64,000 bases of DNA from Actinomycetota bacterium (GCA_026392935.1 JAPLBE010000018.1:62001-126000), one strand, 5' to 3'; numbered from the stretch's first letter, positions 27,820 through 38,658 are shown. Notes: generated from the sequence alone by a model not told the origin. Numbers and translations are program-made.

Positions 27820-28185
27820 GTGTCTCGATCAAACCCTCGAGTCCTTAGTACTCTCGAACGCGCTGGCGGTTTTGCAAGCGCACAAGAGGTCTACAGACTC
27901 ATGCAACGCGAAGGCGAAAGTATTGGTTTAACAACCATTTATCGCTCTCTTCAAAGTTTAGTAAATGACAAGATTGTTGATGTACTAAGACGTGATGATG
28001 GCGAAGCTATTTATCGTTTATGCGGAGAAGCGCATCACCATCATTTAGTCTGCAAATCTTGTGGCGATACCGTTGAGATAGAGGGTGGCGCCATTGAAAA
28101 ATGGGCGAAAGTTATGGCCGAAGAGCACGGTTTCAGAGATATCGGACATACTGCAGAGATCTTTGGTCTCTGTGCCAAGTGCTAG
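27820..28185 (+). CDS. zur: Zinc uptake regulator Zur (Fur family)
   Basis: GTG start at 27820, four bases after the ZIP stop; an upstream in-frame ATG at 27766 lies inside the ZIP gene and adds an unrelated N-terminus, so it was rejected. The product is 121 aa. An N-terminal winged helix (SAQEVYRLMQREGESIGLTT) is followed by the Fur dimerisation domain with metal residues HHHHLVCKSCGD and the C-terminal CAKC, which form the structural zinc site. With its target promoter 750 bp upstream, it should repress its own operon when zinc is plentiful. Confidence 0.88.
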   Translation: MSRSNPRVLSTLERAGGFASAQEVYRLMQREGESIGLTTIYRSLQSLVNDKIVDVLRRDDGEAIYRLCGEAHHHHLVCKSCGDTVEIEGGAIEKWAKVMAEEHGFRDIGHTAEIFGLCAKC

Positions 28186-28188
28186 TTT

Positions 28189-28905
28189 TTAAGCTTTTCC
28201 AAAACGCCTATCTCTGCACGAATACTCTTCGATAGCTTTCCAAAGCAGTGCTGGCGTCATATCTGGCCAGAGCACATCCATGAATACAAACTCGGCGTAC
28301 GTTGATTGCCATGGCAAGAAGTTACTTGTGCGCTGCTCGCCTGATGAACGCAAGAACATATCTACATCGCGCATTTTTGGCGCATACAAATACTTTTCAA
28401 TTGTTTTCTCAGTAATTGAATCTGGCTTGACCTTGCCTCGCTTCACATCTCGAGCAAGAGCAGTTGCGGCATCAACAAGTTCTGCACGTCCGCCATAGTT
28501 AACGCACATATTTAAGGTAAGAACTTTATTCTTCTTAGTTAACTTTTCAGCTTCCTCTAATTCTTCAATAACGCTCTTCCAAAGACGCTGGGGGCGCCCA
28601 ATCCATTGGACTTTAACGCCCATTTCGTTAAGGCGATCCCGGCGATTTCTTAAAACATCGCGGCTATATCCCATCAGGAATTTCACTTCTTCAGGAGTGC
28701 GTTTCCAGTTTTCGGTAGAGAATGCGTAAGCACTGAGTTCTTTAACTCCAAAACCAATTGCGGCTTCAACTAAATCAAAGAGAACTTTTTCACCAGCTTC
28801 ATGTCCTGCTGTGCGGGCAAGTCCGCGCTCTTTCGCCCAACGTCCATTTCCATCCATCACGATGGCAATGTGTTGAGGAACTTCAATCTTTGATGCTTTG
28901 CTCAT
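28189..28905 (-). CDS. uppS: Isoprenyl transferase (undecaprenyl/decaprenyl diphosphate synthase)
   Basis: 238 aa cis-prenyltransferase making the polyprenyl carrier lipid for cell-wall synthesis. The signature [17 protein letters not shown] holds the catalytic aspartate. [16 protein letters not shown] and [16 protein letters not shown] are the other conserved motifs. Its ATG overlaps the recO stop by 4 bp. It converges with zur. Confidence 0.95.
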   Translation of the reverse strand: MSKASKIEVPQHIAIVMDGNGRWAKERGLARTAGHEAGEKVLFDLVEAAIGFGVKELSAYAFSTENWKRTPEEVKFLMGYSRDVLRNRRDRLNEMGVKVQWIGRPQRLWKSVIEELEEAEKLTKKNKVLTLNMCVNYGGRAELVDAATALARDVKRGKVKPDSITEKTIEKYLYAPKMRDVDMFLRSSGEQRTSNFLPWQSTYAEFVFMDVLWPDMTPALLWKAIEEYSCRDRRFGKA

Positions 28906-29648
28906 GCTCTCTCCACCATCGGCAAACTGCGAAGTCCGCGTTCAAGGTGCCATTGTAGATAAGCCGTAACTAAACCACTAGCCTCTCGGCGATGTCGAAG
29001 TTCACTCTTTTCCGCTATTTCCCAATCTCCAGTTAACAGAGCTTGCATCAATGTCAGCGCTTCAGATGATGCCGTTGCTGAAGCCGATGGTCTGCAATCC
29101 ATACACACTGATCCACCACCAACTAACGAGAAGTACCGGTGCGGCCCAGGTTTTTCACATCTGGAACACGACGTCATTGAAGGTTCGTATCCCCCAATAG
29201 AAAGTGATCGAAGTAGAAATGCATCGAGAATGAGGGATGAGTCGTAACGATTATCAGCCAGTGCTTTCATACCACCAACTACCAACTGAAATTCTTGCAG
29301 AGCGGGCTCTTCTTCTTGCTGCGTAAATCTCTCGGCTGTTTCGAGAATAGCGTGTGCAATTGTCCAGCGCTGGTAGTCATCGGTCAGCGCCTCGCCATAA
29401 TTCATAATCGCTTCAACCTGTGTAATCGTGTCGAATGTTTTGCCAGAGTGCATCTGAATATCAACATGACTTCCAGGCTCTAGTCGTGCACCAAATTTCG
29501 ACATTGTTCGACGAACACCTTTTGCGACTCCACGAATACGCCCGTGTTCTTTTGTGAGCAGCGTGATGATGCGATCGGCTTCGCCTAGTTTTTGTGTACG
29601 TAAAATGATGGCCTCATCACGATAGAGCTTTGTTTGAGGCGCAGACAT
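28902..29648 (-). CDS. recO: DNA repair protein RecO
   Basis: 248 aa. N-terminal OB fold ([20 protein letters not shown]), a helical middle and a four-cysteine zinc site ([10 protein letters not shown] and CMDC). It loads RecA onto SSB-coated gaps with RecR. It lies 14 bp after leuA and overlaps uppS, so a leuA-recO-uppS transcript is possible. Confidence 0.94.
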   Translation of the reverse strand: MSAPQTKLYRDEAIILRTQKLGEADRIITLLTKEHGRIRGVAKGVRRTMSKFGARLEPGSHVDIQMHSGKTFDTITQVEAIMNYGEALTDDYQRWTIAHAILETAERFTQQEEEPALQEFQLVVGGMKALADNRYDSSLILDAFLLRSLSIGGYEPSMTSCSRCEKPGPHRYFSLVGGGSVCMDCRPSASATASSEALTLMQALLTGDWEIAEKSELRHRREASGLVTAYLQWHLERGLRSLPMVERA

Positions 29649-29662
29649 ACTGCGTACGGTAG

Positions 29663-31502
<1,840 letters not shown>

Positions 31503-31616
31503 AGTGGCTACAGGATAACTCGGAGTATTCATGCAGAGCAAGTACTCGATGGGTTTCCCTTACATCAATTATGTCCGTTGGTCGAAATCATTGTTCATCC
31601 CACCTAGGAGGCTCAT

Positions 31617-32066
31617 TTGAAAATCAAAAGGATTATTCTGATTGGCATCTTGATTCTCAGCACATCCATTCCAAGCTCTTGGGCTGAACCGCCAGTGCTT
31701 GGTGATCAGAACCAAGGCATTCCAACAGAAATGGCAATGCGGTTCTTCTTCTCGACTATTTGCGAAGGAGTTTCCGATCTTCCTCATAAGTCAGCACACT
31801 TCCCAGGCACGGTTAATGTTCAGGCTAGAACTACATGTCCTGGAAAGGGCGTCGAAATATCTAGTCGATTGACTCGAACTTATCGCGGTGTTTCAACGTA
31901 TGTCTCAAAAAGTAGCTACGGGGAGAATAGAACCTCGGTGAATCTTTCTATGAAATGCATCTGGAAAAAAGGAATGAAAAAGATTAGGTATGAAATCAAG
32001 TCAACACATAGGCTTTCGAATGGCCGAGTTGGTGTTACCCTCAACTACAGCAATCTTGAATGTTGA
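31617..32066 (+). CDS. Small secreted protein of unknown function
   Basis: 149 aa from a TTG start at 31617 backed by a strong AGGAGG six bases upstream. The N-terminus MKIKRIILIGILILSTSIPS is a signal peptide, probably cleaved after SSWAE or nearby. The mature part has four cysteines (CEG, CPGKG, CIW and the final C) and a strand-rich pattern (VNVQARTTCPGKGVEISSRL), suggesting a small disulfide-bonded beta fold. The family is not recognised. It is divergent from the leuA leader. Confidence 0.65.
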   Translation: MKIKRIILIGILILSTSIPSSWAEPPVLGDQNQGIPTEMAMRFFFSTICEGVSDLPHKSAHFPGTVNVQARTTCPGKGVEISSRLTRTYRGVSTYVSKSSYGENRTSVNLSMKCIWKKGMKKIRYEIKSTHRLSNGRVGVTLNYSNLEC

Positions 32067-32385
32067 TGGGAGAATGATGTACTACCGCGGATTGAAAGAC
32101 ACACCCGGCGATTATCGGGTTGAGACAACATTCAGTTTGCACAATCGGCAGATGCAATTTATTTTGAATTTTCCAATTATAAAAATTCTAGTCTCTGAAA
32201 TTCTTGTACGCCAAGGGAAAATATTCCTACGCCCATATAAAGTTGACCCATCAAAACCCGAGCAATACTGGATCGAGGGATTTAAGGTACGAAATAAGAG
32301 CCAGAGGCAGGATGGGACCCTTCATTCTGCTGGCGGGGTTACGCGATTTAGCTAGAGAAAATTCTTATTCAATCAAGACCCTGGA
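32067..32385. other. Gene-poor stretch with ORF-like remnants
   Basis: Between the secreted protein and heliorhodopsin lie 319 bp without a convincing gene. Reading frames here change protein-like quality from place to place: GLKDTPGDYRVETTF in one frame, FEFSNYKNSSL in another, and KGKYSYAHIKLTHQNPSN in a third. This pattern would fit a decayed C-terminal part or second copy of a secreted protein, but no family supports it. An ORF from 31990 to 32355 crosses the stretch and starts inside the upstream gene. Confidence 0.3.
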
Positions 32386-33153
32386 TTATTGAGGTGGGAT
32401 TAAGGTCCCCGAGAAGATCTGCCACGCAAGTGCAGATTTAGCAACGAGTGAGAGCGTTATATAGGTCTTCTCTCCTCGTAAATAATCTGACCACTTTCCA
32501 ACCTTCTTATATTGGAGGTATTGAACAATGGCAAAGGTATTAAAGAGAAGAAATATTGAGAACACAATGCCGTAAACAAATGCAGGAGCTTTTGTATCCC
32601 CTGGGCCACCGATAGCAAGTACATAGAACAAGAGTGCGAGCCAAGGAATGGCACCGGCAATGCAACCGAAGATATATGGAAGCCATCCACCATTTCCTGG
32701 CTCTTCATACTTCTCTTGCAACCAGCCAAAGAGAATCATTGAGGCATTGACACCAAAGAGGGCGATGATTGCGACAACATCGGAGACGCCAGTAATGAGT
32801 GCAATTAAAACAATCATCACTGATGAGCTAATTGAATATTCAAGCCATCTGAAGTAGTTGCGATGTGCAGCAAGTCCTGCCGTATAGCGCGGGAAGAATT
32901 GTGGGCTTGCAACTAAAAAGTGGAAGAAGGCAGAAAGACCTAAGAAGATTGCAACAGTGGCTCCGATTGGGGCCTCAAGAAGAGTGACAGGTTCAGCAAA
33001 ATCACTTCCCGGAGGTCCTGCCGCGTAGCGGGCAACGATTGGGAGCGTGAAGTCGCTCGAAAGGATAAGTACCACCACCATCTGAACGAGGTGGAAGAAA
33101 CCTGCAATGAGGTTGTAGTTACGAATCTTCTTAGTATTGATCTCTTTAGCCAT
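32386..33153 (-). CDS. Heliorhodopsin
   Basis: 255 aa retinal-binding seven-helix protein. The diagnostic residues sit where expected, offset by two from the type protein 48C12: retinal lysine K239 in SLVAKSALAWQIF, S235 four residues earlier, counterion E105 in FRWLEYSISSS, and cavity histidines H21 and H78. The short basic N-terminus and loops fit the reversed topology (N-terminus inside). Heliorhodopsins do not pump ions well and are thought to sense light or regulate enzymes. It follows glnA2 by 36 bp and has its own -10 TAGCCT 6 nt before the ATG. It is not a type-1 rhodopsin. Confidence 0.95.
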   Translation of the reverse strand: MAKEINTKKIRNYNLIAGFFHLVQMVVVLILSSDFTLPIVARYAAGPPGSDFAEPVTLLEAPIGATVAIFLGLSAFFHFLVASPQFFPRYTAGLAAHRNYFRWLEYSISSSVMIVLIALITGVSDVVAIIALFGVNASMILFGWLQEKYEEPGNGGWLPYIFGCIAGAIPWLALLFYVLAIGGPGDTKAPAFVYGIVFSIFLLFNTFAIVQYLQYKKVGKWSDYLRGEKTYITLSLVAKSALAWQIFSGTLIPPQ

Positions 33154-33165
33154 GAATAAAGGCTA
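33154..33165 (-). promoter_or_regulatory. Leaderless promoter -10 of heliorhodopsin
   Basis: TAGCCT (minus strand, 33160-33165) is followed by six bases and then the ATG at 33153, the local leaderless pattern. No good -35 is seen. The gene can thus be transcribed alone as well as by read-through from glnA2. Confidence 0.5.
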
Positions 33166-33189
33166 CAAGTGATACTCGAGAAAAATCGG

Positions 33190-34518
33190 TTACAGGACCG
33201 GCAAGTACCGATCTAATTCATAGGCACTTACCTGACGGCGATAATCCTGCCATTCGGCACGCTTGTTGCGCAGGAAGTATTCAAATACATGCTCTCCCAA
33301 AGTCTCGCGGACAAGCTCGCTCTTTTCCATCACAAGAATTGCCTCTTCTAGATTTGAGGGAAGCAGCTGCGTATCACTTGATGGCTCCAGAATGTATTTC
33401 TTTTCAATTCCCTTCAGGCCCGCAGCCAACATAACTGCATAGGCAAGATATGGATTACATGCAGAATCTGGAGAACGGAATTCAATGCGAGTTGAATTCT
33501 CTTTCTTAGGTTTGTACATAGGAATACGTACTAGTGCCCCACGATCATTGTGGCCCCAGTTAATAATTGATGGAGCTTCCCCGCCGCCTTGAAGTCGCTT
33601 ATAAGAGTTGACCCATTGATTTGTAATCGCAGTAATTTCTGCCGCATGCTTCAAAATTCCGGCGATGAATTGGCGACCGACAGTTGAGAGATTGAGCTCT
33701 GCTTTCTCATCATAGAAAGCATTCTTCTCGCCCTCAAACAACGATACGTGGGTGTGCATTCCAGATCCTGGATGATCAGTAAATGGTTTTGGCATGAAAG
33801 ATGCATAGAACCCTTGGTTAAGGGCAACTTCTTTAATCACATGTCGGAAAGTCATGATGTTATCGGCAGTACTTAACGCATCTGCATAACGAAGATCGAT
33901 CTCTTGCTGGCCAGGTGCGCCCTCGTGGTGACTGAATTCAACAGAGACGCCCATGGCTTCTAACAATGTAATTGCTTGGCGGCGGAAATCGTGTCCAACA
34001 ACAGCAGGTGTGTGATCGAAGTAGCCACCTTGATCTACAGGAACAGGTGCAACACCTTTTTCTGGTTGTGATTTAAAGAGGAAAAATTCAATTTCTGGAT
34101 GGGTGTAACAGGTATAACCCATCTTGGCGGCCTTATCTAAAGTGCGACGAAGAACATTGCGAGGATCGGCTGGTGATGCTTCTCCACTTGGCAAGGTAAT
34201 GTCGCAGAACATCCGCGCTGCCCCTTGTGCTTCTGCGCGCCATGGCAAGATAGTAAAAGTTGCAGGATCTGGCTTAGCCAACATATCTGACTCTGATTGA
34301 CGAGCGAATCCTTCGATGGCAGAACCGTCGAAACCGATACCTTCTTCAAATGCATTTTCGAGTTCGGCAGGAGCGATAGCAACAGACTTCAAATATCCAA
34401 GTACATCTGTAAACCAGAGGCGAATAAATCGAATGTCACGTTCTTCAATTGTGCGAAGAACGAATTCTTGCTGCTTGCTCATATTCTCGTGATGCGAGTT
34501 CTCGTTCTGTGGGGACAT
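33190..34518 (-). CDS. glnA2: Glutamine synthetase, GlnA2 type
   Basis: GSI-family enzyme of 442 aa. FVLRTIEERDIRFIRLWFTD and GIGFDGSAIEGFARQSESD match mycobacterial GlnA2. Metal and substrate sites are in EIEFFLF, SFMPKPFTDHPGSGMHTH and RIEFRSPDSACNPYLA. The C-terminal region lacks the adenylylated tyrosine motif of the GSI-beta type, so GlnE control is not expected. Two starts are possible: ATG at 34518, 6 nt after a -10 CACGAT, or ATG at 34482, matching the family N-terminus. A GlnR-like box overlaps the promoter. Heliorhodopsin lies directly downstream. Confidence 0.94.
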   Translation of the reverse strand: MSPQNENSHHENMSKQQEFVLRTIEERDIRFIRLWFTDVLGYLKSVAIAPAELENAFEEGIGFDGSAIEGFARQSESDMLAKPDPATFTILPWRAEAQGAARMFCDITLPSGEASPADPRNVLRRTLDKAAKMGYTCYTHPEIEFFLFKSQPEKGVAPVPVDQGGYFDHTPAVVGHDFRRQAITLLEAMGVSVEFSHHEGAPGQQEIDLRYADALSTADNIMTFRHVIKEVALNQGFYASFMPKPFTDHPGSGMHTHVSLFEGEKNAFYDEKAELNLSTVGRQFIAGILKHAAEITAITNQWVNSYKRLQGGGEAPSIINWGHNDRGALVRIPMYKPKKENSTRIEFRSPDSACNPYLAYAVMLAAGLKGIEKKYILEPSSDTQLLPSNLEEAILVMEKSELVRETLGEHVFEYFLRNKRAEWQDYRRQVSAYELDRYLPVL

Positions 34519-34524
34519 GGCTAC

Positions 34525-34556
34525 ATCGTGCCAAAGCCACGTTACGGCTGTGTTAC
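34525..34556 (-). promoter_or_regulatory. glnA2 promoter with GlnR-like box
   Basis: On the minus strand GTAAC (34552-34556), six bases, GTAAC (34541-34545) fits the actinobacterial GlnR half-site pair (GTnAC-n6-GnAAC). It overlaps the -35 position of a -10 CACGAT (34525-34530), which is 6 nt from the ATG. The site falls just after the nadE stop. GlnR itself is not in the window. Confidence 0.5.
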
Positions 34557-34560
34557 AAAA

Positions 34561-36228
34561 TTAGAGTTCGCGCCATTTACTGGTCATTGGAAGCCTGCGA
34601 TCCTTACCAAAAGCACGCTTAGAGACCTTGGTGCCAGGTGGATACTGACGGCGCTTGTACTCGGCCTTATCAACCATCCCAATGACACGGACTACTAAAT
34701 CTTTATCAAATCCTGCAGCAATCAATTCGTCATGACCCATATCGTCATCAACGTAGGCCATTAAAACTTTGTCGAGAATTTCATACTCTGGAAGAGAATC
34801 AGAATCTTTCTGATCAGGGCGAAGTTCGGCGCTTGGTTCTTTTGTAATTGAATTCTCTGGAATCGGTGGGGTTTCACCCGCAGCTTTCGCTACCGAATTG
34901 CGCCAGCGAGAAAGTGCCCAGACATCGGTCTTGTAAATATCTTTAATGGGCGCATAGCCACCGACAGCATCTCCGTACAAAGTTGAATATCCGCAGGCAA
35001 GCTCTGATTTGTTTCCCGTTGCCAGCACAAGATGCCCGTGCTGATTAGAGATTCCCATCAGAGTTGTTCCACGAACACGGGCTTGCAGATTCTCTTCTGC
35101 TAATCCAGTGAGCTCTACTTGTTTGCGGAAAGCATCGACCATCGGCTGAATCTCAATAACGCTATAGCCAAGCCCGGTGTTTTTCGCCAGCGCATCTGCA
35201 TCTGCTAATGAATGTTCGGATGAATACTTACTTGGCATACCCACGCCATGTACTTGCTCTGGACCAAGGGCATCAACGGCAAGTGCTGCAACAAGTGCTG
35301 AATCGATTCCACCAGAGAGGCCAACGAGAACAGATTTAAATCCATTCTTAATCACATAATCGCGAAGCCCGACAACGATGGCGTTCCAGATCTCTTCTTC
35401 GTCGCCAAGTCGATGCGCAATTCCTGGAGTCAGCGCTTTTTCTATCACTACTGGTGATTCAGAGATGACAACATCGGGTGTAGAAGTTGCTGGCTCTACA
35501 TCAATGTCGACGAGCATGACACCGTCTTCAAACTGCGGTGCACGTGCAATAACTGAACCACTCTTATCTACAACAATGCTGTCGCCATCGAAAACCAAAT
35601 CATCTTGCCCGCCGGTCATATTTACATATGCCAGTGGGGCCTTGGCCTCGCGAGCGCGCTTAGTTACCATCGCAAGGCGCACGTCATCTTTATTGCGTTC
35701 ATAGGGAGAACCATTTGGCACGATAACCAAGCCAGGATTGCGCGCCGCAAGTTGGGCAGTGATTCCACCATCTATCCAGAGATCTTCACAGATTGCGATG
35801 CCCACATCGATGCCGTGAATACGAACAACGAGTGTCGAATTACCGGCCTTGAAATTACGGTACTCATCGAAGACTCCATAATTCGGAAGATGACACTTTG
35901 CATAACGGGCTTTGATTTCACCTCCGCTGATAACTGCCACCATGTTTTGTGGCTGGCCATCTACTTGGTCTAAGTAACCAACAATGCTGACAATCTCATG
36001 ATCGAGTTCTGCGGCAAGGGCTGCAACTGCGCTCTTACTTGCCACCTGAAATGAAGGGCGGAGGGCTAAATCTTCAACTGGATATCCGGTTAACACCATC
36101 TCGGGAAAAATAACTACATGCGCACCAGCTGCCGTGGCCTGCGCAGCGGATGCCTTTACAAGCGCAGCATTGCCCGCAAGGTCGCCCACGGTGGGGTTTA
36201 CCTGCGCCAGCGCCAATCTCAACTTCAT
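34561..36228 (-). CDS. nadE: Glutamine-dependent NAD+ synthetase
   Basis: 555 aa. The N-terminal nitrilase-type glutaminase domain has VVIFPEMVLTGYPVED (Glu), YAKCHLPNYGVFDEYR (Lys) and IAICEDLWIDGG (Cys). The C-terminal synthetase has the P-loop LVGLSGGIDSALVAALAVD. It amidates nicotinic acid adenine dinucleotide using ammonia released from glutamine, the product of the adjacent glutamine synthetase. The -10 TACTCT is 6 nt from the ATG. Confidence 0.95.
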   Translation of the reverse strand: MKLRLALAQVNPTVGDLAGNAALVKASAAQATAAGAHVVIFPEMVLTGYPVEDLALRPSFQVASKSAVAALAAELDHEIVSIVGYLDQVDGQPQNMVAVISGGEIKARYAKCHLPNYGVFDEYRNFKAGNSTLVVRIHGIDVGIAICEDLWIDGGITAQLAARNPGLVIVPNGSPYERNKDDVRLAMVTKRAREAKAPLAYVNMTGGQDDLVFDGDSIVVDKSGSVIARAPQFEDGVMLVDIDVEPATSTPDVVISESPVVIEKALTPGIAHRLGDEEEIWNAIVVGLRDYVIKNGFKSVLVGLSGGIDSALVAALAVDALGPEQVHGVGMPSKYSSEHSLADADALAKNTGLGYSVIEIQPMVDAFRKQVELTGLAEENLQARVRGTTLMGISNQHGHLVLATGNKSELACGYSTLYGDAVGGYAPIKDIYKTDVWALSRWRNSVAKAAGETPPIPENSITKEPSAELRPDQKDSDSLPEYEILDKVLMAYVDDDMGHDELIAAGFDKDLVVRVIGMVDKAEYKRRQYPPGTKVSKRAFGKDRRLPMTSKWREL

Positions 36229-36302
36229 TGTTCAAGAGTAGCGGGAGTAGAATTTGTGTCGACCCGGGGACCGCACCAGCGGCTTCGAGGCAGGAGATAC
36301 AA

Positions 36303-37118
36303 ATGAGTACAACCCTCTATGGCGGGGCCTCCCATCGTCGCGTCACAATCATGGACCTACGTGATGCAAAAGCCCGCAGTGAAAAATGGCCAATGCTGAC
36401 AAGCTACGAGCAGATGACCGCATCCATCTTTGATGAAGCCGGAATTCCCGTACTGCTCGTCGGTGATAGTGCCGGCAATAATTTCTTAGGCGAAGAGAAC
36501 ACAATCCCTGTAACGGTTGATGAGTTAATTCCACTGACCCGCGCAGTTGTCCGTGGATCAAGCCGCGCGATGGTTGTGGCCGATCTTCCATTTGGTTCCT
36601 ACGAATCTTCACCCGAACAAGCTTTGGTAACATCAACACGATTTTTCAAAGAGTCTGGTGCAATGGCGGTAAAGCTAGAAGGTGCCCACCTAGCAACAGT
36701 TGAGAAGTTAACCTCATCTGGAATTCCAGTCATGGGCCACCTGGGCCTTACTCCGCAATCACTTCATCAACTTGGTGGGTATCGCGTTCAGGGGCGCACT
36801 GATGGAGATGCTGTTCTAGAAGCGGCGCTCGCACTAGAAAAAGCTGGCGCTTTTGCAATAGTTCTCGAACTTGTACCGGCAGAACTTGCAGCCCGAATTA
36901 CTGCAGCCCTATCAATTCCCACCATCGGAATCGGCGCCGGATCAGCATGCGATGCGCAGGTATTGGTCTGGACAGATATGGCTGGATTTACTGCCAAGCC
37001 GCCAAAGCTTGCAAAGGCATATCGCAATATGCGAGCTGATTTATTGGCCGCAACCCAGGAATTTGCAGCTGATGTACGTGCAGGTTCTTTCCCATCTGAA
37101 AAGGAAACTTTCCACTAA
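36303..37118 (+). CDS. panB: 3-methyl-2-oxobutanoate hydroxymethyltransferase
   Basis: 271 aa, first step of pantothenate synthesis. Seen: RVTIMDLRDAKARSEKWPML, LLVGDSAGNNFLGEENTIPV with the metal aspartate, VKLEGA, GHLGLTPQS and PTIGIGAGSACDAQVL. An in-frame ATG at 36150 would add an unrelated 51-residue lead inside nadE; the start at 36303 has GGAG 7 nt upstream and the family N-terminus. A -10 TAGAAT at 36248-36253 gives a 5' UTR of about 45 nt, so this gene is not leaderless. panC and panD are not seen. Confidence 0.93.
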   Translation: MSTTLYGGASHRRVTIMDLRDAKARSEKWPMLTSYEQMTASIFDEAGIPVLLVGDSAGNNFLGEENTIPVTVDELIPLTRAVVRGSSRAMVVADLPFGSYESSPEQALVTSTRFFKESGAMAVKLEGAHLATVEKLTSSGIPVMGHLGLTPQSLHQLGGYRVQGRTDGDAVLEAALALEKAGAFAIVLELVPAELAARITAALSIPTIGIGAGSACDAQVLVWTDMAGFTAKPPKLAKAYRNMRADLLAATQEFAADVRAGSFPSEKETFH

Positions 37119-37120
37119 CG

Positions 37121-37199
37121 CATCCTTTTCGGACAACTTCCGAAAACATGAGAAGCAACTACACAGTTTTCTCCATTGCCCGAAAAGGATGGCTAAAGT
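37121..37199 (+). promoter_or_regulatory. Inverted-repeat operator and promoter of the MFS exporter
   Basis: CATCCTTTTCGG (37121-37132) is repeated perfectly in inverse as CCGAAAAGGATG (37180-37191). A nested pair TTTTCGGA / TCCGAAAA (37126-37146) gives a third half-site. The right arm abuts a -10 TAAAGT (37194-37199), 6 nt before the GTG at 37206. No T-run follows, so this is unlikely to be the panB terminator; a repressor operator is more likely. Confidence 0.5.
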
Positions 37200-37205
37200 A
37201 CCGAA

Positions 37206-38483
37206 GTGGCTAAGTTTGCAATCGATCTGACTCCCCTGAAGAAATATCCGGATTTCCGCAATCTCTGGACTGCCGGACTCATCTCTTACATGGGTTCGAT
37301 GATCACTTATGTTGCGTTGCCATTCCAACTCAAAGAACTGACCGGTTCCTACCTCGCAGTAGGGCTATTGGGTGTTGTTGAAATCGTTCCGCTGATTGTT
37401 TTTGGTCTCTACGGCGGCGTGCTCGCCGATTCGGTAGATCGTAAGAAGATGGTGTGGGCAACAGAAGCCGGCGCCCTTGTACTTGTTCTCGTCCTTCTTG
37501 GAAACTCACTCTTGGGTAGCCCGAAGACTCTGGCTATTTATATTGTCGCGGCTCTCTTTGCAGTAGTCGATGGGCTACAACGCCCATCAATGGATGCGAT
37601 GTTGCCAAGGCTTGTTAGCCATCAAGATCTTCCGGCGGCAAGCGCGCTCTTAAGTTTGCGTTGGCAGCTTGGCGTCATTGTCGGCCCAACTCTCGGTGGA
37701 ATTATTTTTTCCACGATGTCAGTCAGCGCCGGATTCTGCGTAGACATTGCAACATATCTTCTCTCATTGCTTTTCCTTGCACGAGTGCGTTCCATCCCGC
37801 CTTCTAAAGAGGCCGAAAAGCCATCTCTGGCAGCGTTATTAGATGGTGTGAAATATGCATTTAAACGTCAAGATTTATTAGGTACATATATTATTGATCT
37901 CGCTGCAATGACACTTGCGATGCCGATGGCGCTCTATCCGTTCTGGGCAGATGATCTCGGTGCACCCTGGGCACTTGGTTTCTTCTATGCAGCCATCACA
38001 GTCGGCTCTGTTTTTGTCACCCTGACATCTGGATGGACGCGCACCTACCGATTCCACGGACGCGCAGTCATTCTTGCGGCGATGGGTTGGGGGCTCGCCA
38101 TTGCGGCGTCGGGGTTGAGCAACTCGCTCGTCCTTGTTCTGATTTGTCTGACTATTGCCGGCGCCTTTGACATGGTCAGTGCGTTGTTCCGTGGAAATAT
38201 CTGGAACCAAACAATCCCCGACGAGTTGCGCGGACGTCTTGCCGGAATCGAATTGCTTTCTTATTCAGTCGGGCCACTTGCGGGACAACTTCGCGCAGCT
38301 TCGATGGCAGCTGCTACTTCATTGTCCTTCTCGGTAACTTCTGGAGGGCTGATGTGCGTCGTTGTGGTCGGATTTTTGGCAATTTTTCTCCCCAAAATGT
38401 GGAAATACGACGTTGAAACGAACGAATTCGCCGTTCGGGAGCGAGAAATTCGCAAAAATCGAGAAAATTTCCAGTCTGAGTGA
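37206..38483 (+). CDS. MFS transporter, EntS-like exporter
   Basis: 425 aa with about 12 hydrophobic helices. The early FRNLWTAGLISYMGSMITYV and the loop GGVLADSVDRKKMVW (motif A-like) match the EntS/DHA3 group of major facilitator exporters, which expel siderophores, macrolides and other small molecules. Start GTG at 37206, leaderless by position. The C-terminal tail is long and charged (REREIRKNRENFQSE). Substrate is unknown. Confidence 0.82.
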   Translation: MAKFAIDLTPLKKYPDFRNLWTAGLISYMGSMITYVALPFQLKELTGSYLAVGLLGVVEIVPLIVFGLYGGVLADSVDRKKMVWATEAGALVLVLVLLGNSLLGSPKTLAIYIVAALFAVVDGLQRPSMDAMLPRLVSHQDLPAASALLSLRWQLGVIVGPTLGGIIFSTMSVSAGFCVDIATYLLSLLFLARVRSIPPSKEAEKPSLAALLDGVKYAFKRQDLLGTYIIDLAAMTLAMPMALYPFWADDLGAPWALGFFYAAITVGSVFVTLTSGWTRTYRFHGRAVILAAMGWGLAIAASGLSNSLVLVLICLTIAGAFDMVSALFRGNIWNQTIPDELRGRLAGIELLSYSVGPLAGQLRAASMAAATSLSFSVTSGGLMCVVVVGFLAIFLPKMWKYDVETNEFAVREREIRKNRENFQSE

Positions 38484-38658
38484 AATTTTTCGCCGAATTT
38501 TCAAAAAATTACCAATTTTTCTTTACCGAATTCGCGACAGAGCACAAAAAAATATAAAAAATATTTTGCGACACGCACTGAAATATTTCTCACTATGTAG
38601 TGGCATTTCTATCTAAATTCAGTCACACTTATCCACGAAACAGGTTTGGGTGACGGAT

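Noticed and set aside
31990-32355. Plus-strand ORF of 121 codons between the secreted protein and heliorhodopsin
   Set aside because: Its start lies inside the preceding gene, it has no Shine-Dalgarno or leaderless -10, and protein-like segments fall in other frames too. Kept only as a possible remnant.
32386-33153. Heliorhodopsin as an ion-pumping actinorhodopsin or a new rhodopsin class
   Set aside because: The lysine, counterion and histidine residues match the described heliorhodopsin family, and the type-1 pump motif in helix three is absent.
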